The notes: generated by a model not told the origin, from the sequence alone. A stretch of DNA of 64,000 nt from SHVO01 sp041906145 (GCA_041906145.1 JAYRJU010000002.1:248001-312000), one strand, 5' to 3'; shown: positions 37,358 to 45,448, numbered from the stretch's first letter. Program-made: numbers and translations.

Positions 37358-38464
37358 ATGAGTCTCGGCCTCAACCCTTTGCCGAAGCCCGCCGGCGATG
37401 CGAACAGCGACGGTAAGATCCGTGTGCTGATCGTCGACGACTCGCTCGTCATCCGCGGCGTCATCGCGCGGCTCTTGAAAGCCGTTCCCGAGGTCGACGT
37501 GGTCGGCACCGTCAGCGACGGCGCCAAAGCGGTGGCGAGGGTCAAGGAAGGCGGCATCGATATCGTCGTGCTCGACATCGAAATGCCCGTCATGGACGGC
37601 ATCACCGCGCTCCCCAAGATCCTGGAAGCGGACCGCAAGGTGCGCATCATCATGGCTTCGACGCTGACGACGCGGAATGCCGACATCAGCATCAAGGCGC
37701 TCAAGCTTGGCGCATCGGACTACATTCCCAAGCCCAGCTCCTCTGAACTGATTGGCGCCGCCGATTTCAAGGAAGAGCTGATCCGTAAGATCTTCGCCCT
37801 CGGCGCCAAGCGCCTGCGCCTTGCGCAATTGACACCGGCCGACCAGAACGCGCCGATCCGCCTGTGCGCTATGGGCGCCGTTCGCCCGAAGATCCTCACC
37901 ATCGCCTCGTCCACCGGCGGACCGAAGGCGCTGCACTCATTCCTCGGCGCGTTGCCGCGCCACCTCGAAATCCCCGTGCTCATCACCCAGCACATGCCGC
38001 CCACCTTCACCGGTTTGTTGGCCGACCACCTGATGCGCGACATCAACCGTCCGGTGTTCGAAGCGCGTGACGGCGACCCCGTTGCGCCGGGGACCATTCT
38101 CCTCGCGCCGGGCGATTTCCACATGCGTGTGGTGGCGCAGAACGGCAAGCCGGTCATCAAGCTCGATAAGGAAGCCAAAGAAAACTATTGCCGCCCCGCG
38201 GCCGATCCGATGCTCCGCAGCGTCGTTGCGCACTACGGCGCGGCAACCCTCGCAGTGGTGCTCACCGGCATGGGCTCCGACGGCCTCGAAGGGTGCCGCC
38301 GCGTCACAGGCGCCGGCGGCACCGTGATCGCGCAGGACGAAGCCAGCAGTGTTGTGTGGGGCATGCCGGGCGCTGTTGCCCGGGCGGGCCTCTGTTCAAG
38401 GGTTGCGCCGGTCGAGGACCTCGCCGCCGTATGCGCCGAACTTATCGGAAGGACTCAGCCGTGA
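37358..38464 (+). CDS. cheB: Protein-glutamate methylesterase CheB
   Basis: 368 residues. The receiver (about 20-140) has phospho-acceptor D73 in VVLDIEMPVMDG. The C-terminal methylesterase has Ser185 in ASSTGGPKALHSF, His212 in ITQHMPPTFTGL and Asp in LTGMGSDGLEG, the full catalytic triad. It demethylates and deamidates MCPs for adaptation. The cheR GTG overlaps its stop. Confidence 0.95.
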   Translation: MSLGLNPLPKPAGDANSDGKIRVLIVDDSLVIRGVIARLLKAVPEVDVVGTVSDGAKAVARVKEGGIDIVVLDIEMPVMDGITALPKILEADRKVRIIMASTLTTRNADISIKALKLGASDYIPKPSSSELIGAADFKEELIRKIFALGAKRLRLAQLTPADQNAPIRLCAMGAVRPKILTIASSTGGPKALHSFLGALPRHLEIPVLITQHMPPTFTGLLADHLMRDINRPVFEARDGDPVAPGTILLAPGDFHMRVVAQNGKPVIKLDKEAKENYCRPAADPMLRSVVAHYGAATLAVVLTGMGSDGLEGCRRVTGAGGTVIAQDEASSVVWGMPGAVARAGLCSRVAPVEDLAAVCAELIGRTQP

Positions 38465-39312
38465 CCGAACAAGCCGATCTTCAATTCCTCGCCTCTTTTC
38501 TCAAAACGGAAACCGGCATCATCATCGCGGCGGAAAAAGCGTATCTCGTCGACTCGCGTCTCACGCCGGTCGCTAACAAACATGGCCTCAAGACCGTCGC
38601 CGCCGTGATTGACCGCCTCAAGTTGGCGCCGCCGGCCCCGTTGAAGAAAGACGTCATCGAAGCGATGACGACGAACGAGACTTCTTTCTTCCGCGACGGC
38701 ACACCGTTCGAGGCGCTCAAGAACCATATCTTCCCGGGACTTGTGCAGCGCCGCGCCGCCGGTAAGCGCCTGCGTATCCTCTGCGCCGCCGCATCGACCG
38801 GGCAGGAGCCTTACTCCATCGCGATGCTGTTCCAGGAGATGGGCCTTAAGGACTATACGCTCGACATCGTCGCCACCGATCTGGACTCTCAGGTGCTCCA
38901 ACGCGCCGCCAGCGGCGTGTACACCAAGTTCGAAGTCCAACGCGGCCTGCCTATCAAACTGATGGTCAAATACTTCACGCAGACGGGTCCCGACGCCTGG
39001 ACCCTGAAGCCTGAAATCCGCCGCATGGTGAATTTCCGCGAATACAACCTTCTCAACGCCGATGCCGGTCTCGGCCAGTTCGACGTCGTGTTCTGCCGCA
39101 ACGTGCTCATCTACTTCGACCCGCCCACCAAGAAGGCCGTGCTCGAGCGTCTCGCCCGCCACATGGCGCCCGACGCTTCCCTCTTCCTCGGTGGCGCCGA
39201 AACCGTGTTCGGAATCACCGAGGCCTTCGCGCCGGGCGCCGGCCTGCGCGGTGTGTACGTCCGTAAGGCGGCTGCCGCCGCGGCCACCTTGGTCACAAAA
39301 GCCGCCGCTTAA
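38461..39312 (+). CDS. cheR: MCP methyltransferase CheR
   Basis: 283 residues with a GTG start that overlaps the cheB TGA (GTGA). An N-terminal helical CheR domain includes MTTNETSFFRDGTPFEAL. A SAM-binding Rossmann domain has LCAAASTGQEPYSIAML and FDVVFCRNVLIYFD. It transfers methyl groups from SAM to MCP glutamates. The two MCPs here lack the C-terminal tether, so CheR must act without docking on them. Confidence 0.94.
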   Translation: MTEQADLQFLASFLKTETGIIIAAEKAYLVDSRLTPVANKHGLKTVAAVIDRLKLAPPAPLKKDVIEAMTTNETSFFRDGTPFEALKNHIFPGLVQRRAAGKRLRILCAAASTGQEPYSIAMLFQEMGLKDYTLDIVATDLDSQVLQRAASGVYTKFEVQRGLPIKLMVKYFTQTGPDAWTLKPEIRRMVNFREYNLLNADAGLGQFDVVFCRNVLIYFDPPTKKAVLERLARHMAPDASLFLGGAETVFGITEAFAPGAGLRGVYVRKAAAAAATLVTKAAA

Positions 39313-39323
39313 GGAGAACGTCC

Positions 39324-40286
39324 GTGACCGCAGCCCTCAAAATGCCGCCCGCGCTCGATACCGGCACAACGCATTTCAAGTTCACCAGCAAGGTGTTCCA
39401 GATCACGGGGGCTCGTTTCGCTTTGGTCGGTCCGGCGCAGGAACCGCGCTTCTTCGTCACCATCGGCGGCCTTCAGGCCTCGATGTCCGTGAACACGCTG
39501 ATGGAGGAGTTCCACGTCCCGCGCGATTCCGAGGACGCACGCCTCATGACCACGGCCGTGCGCGGTCTCAAGTATGTCGAGGAGATCCGCCCCGGCGATG
39601 CGATCCCAAATGAGCTTATAGATGGCAAGGCGTCCTGGTCCGTCTCGAGCAAACATCGCCAAACAGCCCAGAACCGCCTTCAGGTGCAGCTCCTCTCCTG
39701 GCTCTCGGGCAAGGAACTCGTGATCACCAACAGCGAGGAAATCTCCAACTTCATTGGCATGATCGAGAACAAGACCCAACTGCGCGAAGCCTTCGAGGCC
39801 GCCGCCGTGGCTCTGGGGCGCCATAAGAAGGACTACGAAAGCGTATTGCTCGAGATCGAGCAGCTCTCGCATGAACTCGCTTACATCGAAGCCCTGCGTG
39901 ATCGCTTCGCGAAAATCGGCGCTCTCAAGGAAAAGTTCAACAAGCTGATCGGCGAGTACACCAGCGATTCGCGCCTCAAGCAGGAAATCCAGCGCATGGT
40001 CGCCCTGCATCACAAGGCCTGCACTTTCTACGACAAGCATTTCGCCGAAATCGACGCGCAGACCGGGGAAGTGATCGGCGCCCTCAAGTCACGCGAACGC
40101 CAGGTCAATTTCATCCGCCGCGTCCGCGACGAACTCCATTTCATCACCCGGGAATGGGACGCACTGCTTGCCCGCTGGGACGAAATCCCCACTCGCAAAT
40201 CCATGCATATGGATCGCCTTCTGGGCGATACTTACCGCCTGCTCGCCAATAAGTTCGCCACCGCCAAGAGCATGCTGTCGAAGTAA
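39324..40286 (+). CDS. Orphan coiled-coil protein at the end of cheY-cheB-cheR
   Basis: 320 residues with a GTG start behind AAGGAGAACG. Residues 15-110 are strand-rich (FKFTSKVFQITGARFALVGP, RFFVTIGGLQASMSVNTLME). From about 130 the protein is long helices, charged and heptad-like (KEKFNKLIGEYTSDSRLKQE, FIRRVRDELHFITREWDALL), probably a coiled coil. No signal or membrane span is present. It follows cheR by 11 nt, so it is in the adaptation operon. It is not obviously similar to the 350-aa orphan. A scaffold, or an adaptor between receptors and the motor, is a guess. Confidence 0.85.
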   Translation: MTAALKMPPALDTGTTHFKFTSKVFQITGARFALVGPAQEPRFFVTIGGLQASMSVNTLMEEFHVPRDSEDARLMTTAVRGLKYVEEIRPGDAIPNELIDGKASWSVSSKHRQTAQNRLQVQLLSWLSGKELVITNSEEISNFIGMIENKTQLREAFEAAAVALGRHKKDYESVLLEIEQLSHELAYIEALRDRFAKIGALKEKFNKLIGEYTSDSRLKQEIQRMVALHHKACTFYDKHFAEIDAQTGEVIGALKSRERQVNFIRRVRDELHFITREWDALLARWDEIPTRKSMHMDRLLGDTYRLLANKFATAKSMLSK

Positions 40287-40325
40287 CCCTTCTTTAACAA
40301 CCCGCCGCTAAGACCTCGAGGGTGG

Positions 40326-40344
40326 GGCTCCATCTCTGGGAGCC
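40326..40344. repeat. Hairpin between the 320-aa orphan and the 36-aa peptide
   Basis: GGCTCC, a 7-nt loop and GGAGCC lie 16 nt before the small ORF's ATG. There is no T-run, so it is more likely a leader hairpin than a terminator. Confidence 0.4.
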
Positions 40345-40359
40345 ATAAAGCAGGACAGA

Positions 40360-40470
40360 ATGTTCAGCCTTTTTTTGATCCTCATCATCGGTTGCGCGGC
40401 GCTCATCGTTGCGAACGTCATCTCACAAGCCCGCCCGCCCGCCGAACCGCCGAAGTCTTATTTGGCGTAG
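40360..40470 (+). CDS. Small single-span membrane peptide (36 aa)
   Basis: Thirty-six residues: MFSLFLILIIGCAALIVANV as one transmembrane helix, then a polar Pro-rich tail ending KSYLA. The candidate ribosome-binding site AGGA lies 5-8 nt upstream. It converges with the TPR-protein gene 6 bp away and follows the chemotaxis block. The clean hydrophobic helix and tail argue for a real micro-protein, but length makes this uncertain. Confidence 0.45.
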   Translation: MFSLFLILIIGCAALIVANVISQARPPAEPPKSYLA

Positions 40471-40476
40471 GGGCGT

Positions 40477-42219
40477 TTAAATCCGCCCCAAATCCGGCGG
40501 CGCTTCGCCCACCCAGGCTTTCTTGAACAGCATCGTGTACTGCGTCGCGGCGGCGATATCGCCCGCGGCTTTTGACGCCTGCGCGAGGGCATAGAGCACA
40601 GTCCCGTTATTGGGCGCGTCTTGCAGGGCGTTGCGCAGGGCCTCGATCGCCTCGTTCGTTTTTCCGGCTTTGAGAAGCGTGAGGCCCACGGCCTGGCGGA
40701 CGGGGAAATCCCACACCGGCGGGTCGAAACTGCGCAGCTGATCCTGGATCGCGGCGGCATCCGTGAAGTGCTTCACCGCGTCGTCCCACTTCTTCTCTTG
40801 AACGGCGATGCGGCCCAGGGCCACGCTCTCGGCCAGTTGCAGCATCTGCGGGGTGCGTCCGCCGGACTGGATCATCTTGTCCGGATCGGTTTCCGTGCGC
40901 AGCGCGGTCAGCGCAGCCAGCTCTTTCCGCGCGGCGGTGAGGTCGTTCTTCAGCACATAAGCGGTCGCGCGCGCATAGAGCCGCACGCCGCGCGGATAGA
41001 TCGCCGCCTCGGCCGGCGCGGGCAGCTTCAAGATTTCGTCCGGAGCGGCGAACTTCACCTGCGGCAGCAGCGCGGCGGCGATATAGAAATCGGGGCGCTG
41101 CACAACCCCGGTCGCAAGAAACGCGTCCAGCCGCCTGGCCAGGACGAGGGCGTTGCGCGCATCGCCCGCCATGCCCGCGGAAGCAAAAGCAAAGTGCAGA
41201 TTGTGAGCGTAGAGCTGATTGCGGTACACGCTGTCGGCGTTGTTGCCTTGCGCGAGGTAGGCGTCGTCCACCTTCAGCGCATCGAGATTTGCGTTCAGAG
41301 CATCGATGTAGCGCCCGCGCCTGTAATAGATATGCGCCGGCATATGGACGATATGCCCCGCCCGCGGCATCTGCGCCGCCAGCTTGTTGGCGTAGGGCTC
41401 CGCTTTCTCCGGCTGCGGGCCGCTGTCCATAGCATGGATATAATAATGTATGGCCCCCGCGTGATCGGGGGCGGTTTGAAGTGCGCGTTGCAACGCCACC
41501 AGCGCCGAGGCGTTGCGCGGGGTCGGCAGTTTGCCGTTCGGCGTCCACCAGCCGGATGTGCGGCTGTCGTTTAGCGCTGCGTCGGCGTGAAGGCTGGCGA
41601 CATCCACGTCCGTTGGGAACGCCTGGTACACCTTGAACATCGCGTCGGCATAAGCGGCGTTCAGTTGGTCGCGGGTCTTGTTGGGATCGTTCGCATATCT
41701 CTCCGCTAACGCGGAGATCAGTGCCTGCTCCTTCGGCGTCGCGGCCGGCGCCAGCTCCTGCGCCCTTTTTGTGGCCGCCAGCGCCGGCACGTTGTTCTCC
41801 TCCGGCATATTGGCGTTCAACGTCTGGCCGAGCGCGAGGGCCTCGCCCCACGCGCACATGGCGCAGGAAGGATCAATCATGCCGGCGGCGCGAAAGGAGG
41901 CCAAGGCCTCGCCGTAATTGAAAGCATAGACCAGCCGCAGGCCCTGATCGAAGTACGCCTGCGCTTGCGGGTTCGCGGTGGTGATCTTGAAGCTGTTGTC
42001 GCCCAGGCCCTCGAAAAGCTGGGTCGCGGGCGGTGTATCGGCGGCGGCGGCGGGCGGAAAGAACATCCCGGCGATGGGATTGTCGCCGCACATATTGCGG
42101 GCGATGAAAGCGGGATCGAACAGTTCGGAAACGTCAGTCTGCGATTCCGGCCGCCACGCTGCGAGACCCGCGAGCGCGGAGCCGGCAAGGAGGATTGTTA
42201 CAAAGCTTCGTGTTTTCAT
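40477..42219 (-). CDS. Secreted TPR-repeat protein
   Basis: 580 residues from MKTRSFVTILLAGSALAGLA, a signal sequence; the start 11 codons earlier would spoil it. Helical TPR-type pairs fill the rest: AYFDQGLRLVYAFNYGEALA, LVALQRALQTAPDHAGAIHY, IEALRNALQDAPNNGTVLYA. Distinctive are DPSCAMCAWGEALALG and HIVHMPAHIYYRRGRY with several His and Cys, typical of a widespread family of periplasmic TPR proteins with no known job. It converges on the small membrane peptide gene. Confidence 0.85.
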   Translation of the reverse strand: MKTRSFVTILLAGSALAGLAAWRPESQTDVSELFDPAFIARNMCGDNPIAGMFFPPAAAADTPPATQLFEGLGDNSFKITTANPQAQAYFDQGLRLVYAFNYGEALASFRAAGMIDPSCAMCAWGEALALGQTLNANMPEENNVPALAATKRAQELAPAATPKEQALISALAERYANDPNKTRDQLNAAYADAMFKVYQAFPTDVDVASLHADAALNDSRTSGWWTPNGKLPTPRNASALVALQRALQTAPDHAGAIHYYIHAMDSGPQPEKAEPYANKLAAQMPRAGHIVHMPAHIYYRRGRYIDALNANLDALKVDDAYLAQGNNADSVYRNQLYAHNLHFAFASAGMAGDARNALVLARRLDAFLATGVVQRPDFYIAAALLPQVKFAAPDEILKLPAPAEAAIYPRGVRLYARATAYVLKNDLTAARKELAALTALRTETDPDKMIQSGGRTPQMLQLAESVALGRIAVQEKKWDDAVKHFTDAAAIQDQLRSFDPPVWDFPVRQAVGLTLLKAGKTNEAIEALRNALQDAPNNGTVLYALAQASKAAGDIAAATQYTMLFKKAWVGEAPPDLGRI

Positions 42220-42608
42220 ACGTGAACGGTACCCGACTCGTTCGAAGCACAAAACCGATTTTTTGAATCATTAAATTTGCAGCCCCCGTAAATATCGCTG
42301 GCCGAAAAATATCGGTGGGGCGCATCGTAATGCGATTCGCGCGCCCTTTGCGTGCGTACGCTGTTTGACATCGTGAATCAAAGGAAGGCACGCAAATGCG
42401 TTTGCACACGCGCTTGCTTAAAGCGCATGGCTCAGACCGTTTTAGGCTCAAAAATCGAAAGATGTCGCCTCATGTCGCCCAGATGTCGCCCGGTGCGATT
42501 TTTCAGCGAAGTCATTCTGGTGCAAACGGAATTCGGAAGATGTCGCCTGTCGCCCATGTCGCCCGCAGGTGTGTTGTCATGTGGGCGACGTATGCGAGTG
42601 ACGCAAAG
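42220..42608. other. 389-bp gap with ATGTCGCC repeat array
   Basis: No convincing gene. Five copies of ATGTCGCC (starting at 42462, 42472, 42483, 42540 and 42556) plus a partial TGTCGCCC at 42549 form two clusters, each opening with GAAAGATGTCGCCT or GGAAGATGTCGCCT. The inverse GGGCGAC appears near 42590 and can pair with the last copy, 20-odd bp downstream of the fliP stop. Short frames here are unlike the neighbours in composition. Confidence 0.5.
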
Positions 42609-43382
42609 CTACCCGCCGGAGAAGCTCTGCACCAAACTCCCCACCAGCAGATACCAGCCGTCCACCAGCACGAAGAAAATCAGCTTGAACGGTAGCGACA
42701 GCATCATGGGTGGCAGCATCATCATCCCCATCGACATCAGGACCGAGGCGATGACCATGTCGATGATGATGAAGGGCACGTAGATCAGAAACCCGATCTC
42801 GAAGGAGCGGCGCAACTCCGAGATCATGAAGGCCGGGATAAGGGCCTGCAGCGGGGTTTCTTCGGGTGTGGCGACCTGCGGCACGTTCGCCATGTTCATG
42901 AACAGGGAGAGGTCCTTCTCGCGCACATGTTTCATCATGAATTGGTGAAACGGCTGGGTACCGCGCGTGAACGCTTCCTGTTCGTTGATCTGTCCGTCGA
43001 TCAGCGGTTTCACGCCTGTATCCCAGGAAGCCTGGAACGTCGGCGCCATCACGAACACGGTGATGAATATCGCCAGCGACATCATCACGACGTTCGGCGG
43101 TGTGGTGTTGGTGCCCAGCGCGCGGCGCAGGATCGACAGCACGATCACCACGCGCGTGAAGCATGTGACCATCATCAGGATCGCCGGAGCGATGCTGAGC
43201 ACCGTCATCAGCAGCAGGAGTTGGATAATGCGGCCGGTGGTCGAGTTCGGGCCCGTCGCGTCGGTGGCGCCGAGATCGATCGAGAAGCCTTGCGCGAAAG
43301 CCGGCGGCGCGAACATCAGCGCCGCGAATCCCGCGATCAGGGCGCCGATAAGGGCGCGGTTGATTTTCTTGTCGCGGCTCAT
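42609..43382 (-). CDS. fliP: Flagellar export-gate protein FliP
   Basis: 257 residues with a cleavable signal (ALIGALIAGFAALMFAPPAFA). Conserved FliP stretches follow: LLLLMTVLSIAPAILMMVTC, FTRVVIVLSILRRALGT, and a C-terminal block MVIASVLMSMGMMMLPPMML plus FKLIFFVLVDGW. It forms the core of the export gate in the inner membrane with FliQ and FliR. The start MSRDKKINRALI overlaps the fliO stop (ATGA), preferred to one four codons earlier. Confidence 0.95.
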   Translation of the reverse strand: MSRDKKINRALIGALIAGFAALMFAPPAFAQGFSIDLGATDATGPNSTTGRIIQLLLLMTVLSIAPAILMMVTCFTRVVIVLSILRRALGTNTTPPNVVMMSLAIFITVFVMAPTFQASWDTGVKPLIDGQINEQEAFTRGTQPFHQFMMKHVREKDLSLFMNMANVPQVATPEETPLQALIPAFMISELRRSFEIGFLIYVPFIIIDMVIASVLMSMGMMMLPPMMLSLPFKLIFFVLVDGWYLLVGSLVQSFSGG

Positions 43383-43741
43383 TGTTTCATCCATTGGCTG
43401 AAGCGGCTCGCACCCGCTTCGTTCGAAGCCGGGCCGCCCGGCGGCGTTTCTGTTGGCGCGGCGGGCGGGGGCGCCGGCGCGGGAATACCGTGCTCGATTA
43501 CCTGGCTGGTGTTCGGTCCAATCAGCACGAGGTGCTCGACATCGTCCCGGCGTAGGAGGACCGCTTTATGCCGGCCATCGATCATCACGGCTTCCACCGT
43601 GGCAAGGCGGCGCTTGCGTCCGAGCGGGCCGCGCAAGCCATCTCCGATCCCGAGGCGCTTCAGGCCCGCCGACAGGCCCAGAATCAGCCCGATGACAAGC
43701 GCGAGGCCCAGAAAGGCCTTGAGGTAGAGGGCGAAATCCAT
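43379..43741 (-). CDS. fliO: Flagellar biosynthesis protein FliO
   Basis: 120 residues. One N-terminal transmembrane helix (LYLKAFLGLALVIGLILGLS) is followed by a short cytoplasmic beta domain (LATVEAVMIDGRHKAVLLRR, DDVEHLVLIG) and a Pro-rich tail, the FliO layout. It assists FliP ring assembly. It overlaps fliP by 4 bp and starts 6 bp after the 119-aa orphan. Confidence 0.9.
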   Translation of the reverse strand: MDFALYLKAFLGLALVIGLILGLSAGLKRLGIGDGLRGPLGRKRRLATVEAVMIDGRHKAVLLRRDDVEHLVLIGPNTSQVIEHGIPAPAPPPAAPTETPPGGPASNEAGASRFSQWMKQ

Positions 43742-43747
43742 GGAGTG

Positions 43748-44107
43748 CTAGCGGTTTTCGGTGACGAGGTGTTTCAGGGCCTGTCCGTAGGCGCTCGAAG
43801 CGGCGTCCGCGCCGATCGTGCTGGTCAGGGTCGGCAGGTCGCCGAACTTTTCGTTGAGATCGCCCGTCAGTTTGTCGAGACCGTTCAGCAGCGCTTTCAT
43901 CGCCGGCACCAGGGCCTTGCGGTCGTCGCCTTCAAGGGCGAGGGCGGCATCGCATACTTGGCGGCACCGGGCCTCCAGCGCGGTCAATTCCACCACCCGG
44001 CCTTCGCCGAGAAGACGGATCGCCGTGCCGATCAGCGAGTCCACCTTCACGAGTTCGGCTTTCACCGTCTCAAGGTCGGTAGGCGCGTTCGTCCCAGCGT
44101 CGGTCAT
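43748..44107 (-). CDS. Hypothetical helical protein in fliOP operon
   Basis: 119 residues, mostly helical, beginning MTDAGTNAPTDLETVKAELV. Hydrophilic helices such as IGTAIRLLGEGRVVELTALE and GLDKLTGDLNEKFGDLP give the size and look of a FlgN/FliT-like export chaperone, but no signature settles it. It overlaps the flhX stop by 4 bp (ATGA) and precedes fliO by 6 bp, so it is part of a flagellar operon. Confidence 0.8.
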   Translation of the reverse strand: MTDAGTNAPTDLETVKAELVKVDSLIGTAIRLLGEGRVVELTALEARCRQVCDAALALEGDDRKALVPAMKALLNGLDKLTGDLNEKFGDLPTLTSTIGADAASSAYGQALKHLVTENR

Positions 44108-44397
44108 GACTTGCTCCAGTTGAACTCGGGCGCCGTTTCGGAATTCACCCGGTATACGTAGGTCAGGACCTCGGCGACGGCGACGAAGGCTTCCGTGGGG
44201 ATCTCGCTGTCGACCTCGACCGCGCCGAGGATCTGAACGAGGTCCGCATCGGTGCGCACCTTCACACCGGCCGCGAACGCGACCTCCAAAATCTTTTCCG
44301 CGAGGTGTCCCCGTCCCGACGCCGTGATTTTCGGAGTGGATCCGTCGGCCTGTTCCTCGACGGCCACGGCGATGGTTTTAGGGGGCTCTCCGCTCAT
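44104..44397 (-). CDS. FlhB C-terminal-domain paralogue (FlhX-like)
   Basis: 97 residues from MSGEPPKTIAVAVEEQ (100 with an upstream ATG). It aligns with the cytoplasmic part of FlhB: AEKILEVAFAAGVKVRTDAD, then VDSEIPTEAFVAVAEVLTYV against VDQEIPAEHYKAVAEVIGYV of the flhB in this window. It lacks the autocleavage motif NPTH and the membrane helices. Stand-alone FlhB-C proteins (FlhX/FhlB) occur in several motile bacteria and can partly replace the cleaved domain. First gene of flhX-orphan-fliO-fliP. Confidence 0.85.
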   Translation of the reverse strand: MSGEPPKTIAVAVEEQADGSTPKITASGRGHLAEKILEVAFAAGVKVRTDADLVQILGAVEVDSEIPTEAFVAVAEVLTYVYRVNSETAPEFNWSKS

Positions 44398-44421
44398 ACC
44401 CGGCAATATCTGCCTTCCGGC

Positions 44422-44436
44422 TTAATAAACACTTAA
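44422..44436. promoter_or_regulatory. CtrA-type box (TTAA-N7-TTAA)
   Basis: TTAATAAACACTTAA, an exact match to the CtrA consensus spacing. It lies in the gap between the divergent flhX and flgB operons, 25 bp from the flhX start and 127 bp from the flgB ATG. Control of early flagellar genes by CtrA is established in Caulobacter. Confidence 0.65.
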
Positions 44437-44477
44437 GCGCGGGGGACCGAGATTTGAACAAAATGAAGTAAAATCAA

Positions 44478-44495
44478 TTAGTTAACTTAGTTAAC
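44478..44495. repeat. Tandem 9-mer TTAGTTAAC, two perfect copies
   Basis: TTAGTTAAC repeated head to tail, each with the palindrome GTTAAC. The TTAA cores are nine bases apart, so it is not a CtrA full box. It is AT-rich and located 67 bp before flgB; it may be an UP-element or regulator site. Confidence 0.4.
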
Positions 44496-44562
44496 GAAGA
44501 TTCATCAGTTGTTAAGGTCTCTAGGTCATTTTTGCCGGGTACGAATAGGACGGGGACCGGGC

Positions 44563-44976
44563 ATGGACCTGAACAACCTCAAGCTCTTCAAAATGGCGCT
44601 GACGCGCATGGACTGGGCTGCCCAGCGCCAAAAGGTGCTCGCGCAGAACATCTCCAACGCGGACACCCCGAACTACCGCCCGCATGACTTGAAGCAGGTC
44701 AATTTCAAGGACGTGCTGCGCGGCCAGACGGAGCCGCGCGTCAAGGTGGCGCGCACGGACGCCCATCACCTGAAGGGCACGATCCCCGAGCAGGAACCGT
44801 TCCGTGAGAATTCGGTCCGCAAGACCTTCGAACAATCGCCCGACGGAAACCAAGTCATCGTCGAAGAGCAGATGCAGAAAGTCAGCGACACGCGCAGTGA
44901 CTACAACACCGCGGTCCAGCTCATGCAGACCCACATGAAGATGATGCGCATCGCCGTCAAAGGCAGCGGCGGTTAG
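44563..44976 (+). CDS. flgB: Flagellar rod protein FlgB
   Basis: 137 residues from MDLNNLKLFKMALTRMDWAA. It has the conserved rod motif VLAQNISNADTPNYRPHDLK and a C-terminal helix TAVQLMQTHMKMMRIAVKGS. It is a proximal rod subunit exported through the FliPQR gate. The start was chosen at the ATG before the conserved N-terminus, not 18 codons earlier. First gene of the plus-strand flagellar operon. Confidence 0.94.
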   Translation: MDLNNLKLFKMALTRMDWAAQRQKVLAQNISNADTPNYRPHDLKQVNFKDVLRGQTEPRVKVARTDAHHLKGTIPEQEPFRENSVRKTFEQSPDGNQVIVEEQMQKVSDTRSDYNTAVQLMQTHMKMMRIAVKGSGG

Positions 44977-45014
44977 AAGCGGCGGCGCGTAACGGATTAG
45001 GCGGAGAATAGGCC

Positions 45015-45431
45015 ATGGCTGTTGATGATCTCTCGGCAAGCTCTGAAATCGCCTCGAAGGGCATGAAGGCGCAAGCCACGCGTCTGCGTGTCATCTCGGA
45101 AAACCTCGCGAACGCGGATTCGACCGCGGAAGTCCCGGGCGGCGAGCCGTATCGCCGCAAGGTGGTCACCTTCCGCAATCAGCTCGACCGCGAACTGGAA
45201 GCCGATACCGTGAAAGTGAAGCGCATCTACAACGACCGTTCGCCGCTCACCTCCAAGTACGATCCGACGCATCCGGGCGCGAACGAGCAAGGCTACGTGC
45301 TTCAGCCGAATGTGAATCCGCTGATCGAAATGATGGACATGCGCGAAGCGCAGCGTTCATACGAAGCCAACATGAACGTGATCGCGACCTCGCGCCAAAT
45401 GGTCGCGAAGACGCTCGATCTTCTTCGCTAA
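45015..45431 (+). CDS. flgC: Flagellar rod protein FlgC
   Basis: 138 residues. N-terminal motif RLRVISENLANADSTAEVPG and C-terminal NPLIEMMDMREAQRSYEANM, NVIATSRQMVAKTLDLLR. It is a proximal rod subunit next to FlgB in the structure and in the operon (38 nt gap). Typical length. Confidence 0.95.
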   Translation: MAVDDLSASSEIASKGMKAQATRLRVISENLANADSTAEVPGGEPYRRKVVTFRNQLDRELEADTVKVKRIYNDRSPLTSKYDPTHPGANEQGYVLQPNVNPLIEMMDMREAQRSYEANMNVIATSRQMVAKTLDLLR

Positions 45432-45448
45432 GTTAGGAGCGCCGCATC

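Noticed and set aside
42396..42783. Short frames in the gap before fliP and into fliP
   Set aside because: Cys/Arg/Ser-rich products over a repeat array and the opposite strand of fliP; no ribosome-binding site or motif.
44104..44397. flhX as a truncated flhB pseudogene
   Set aside because: Complete frame, operon coupling and known stand-alone FlhB-C proteins argue for a functional gene.
44482..44494. Second CtrA box in the flgB region
   Set aside because: The two TTAA cores are separated by 5 nt, not 7; recorded as a tandem repeat only.
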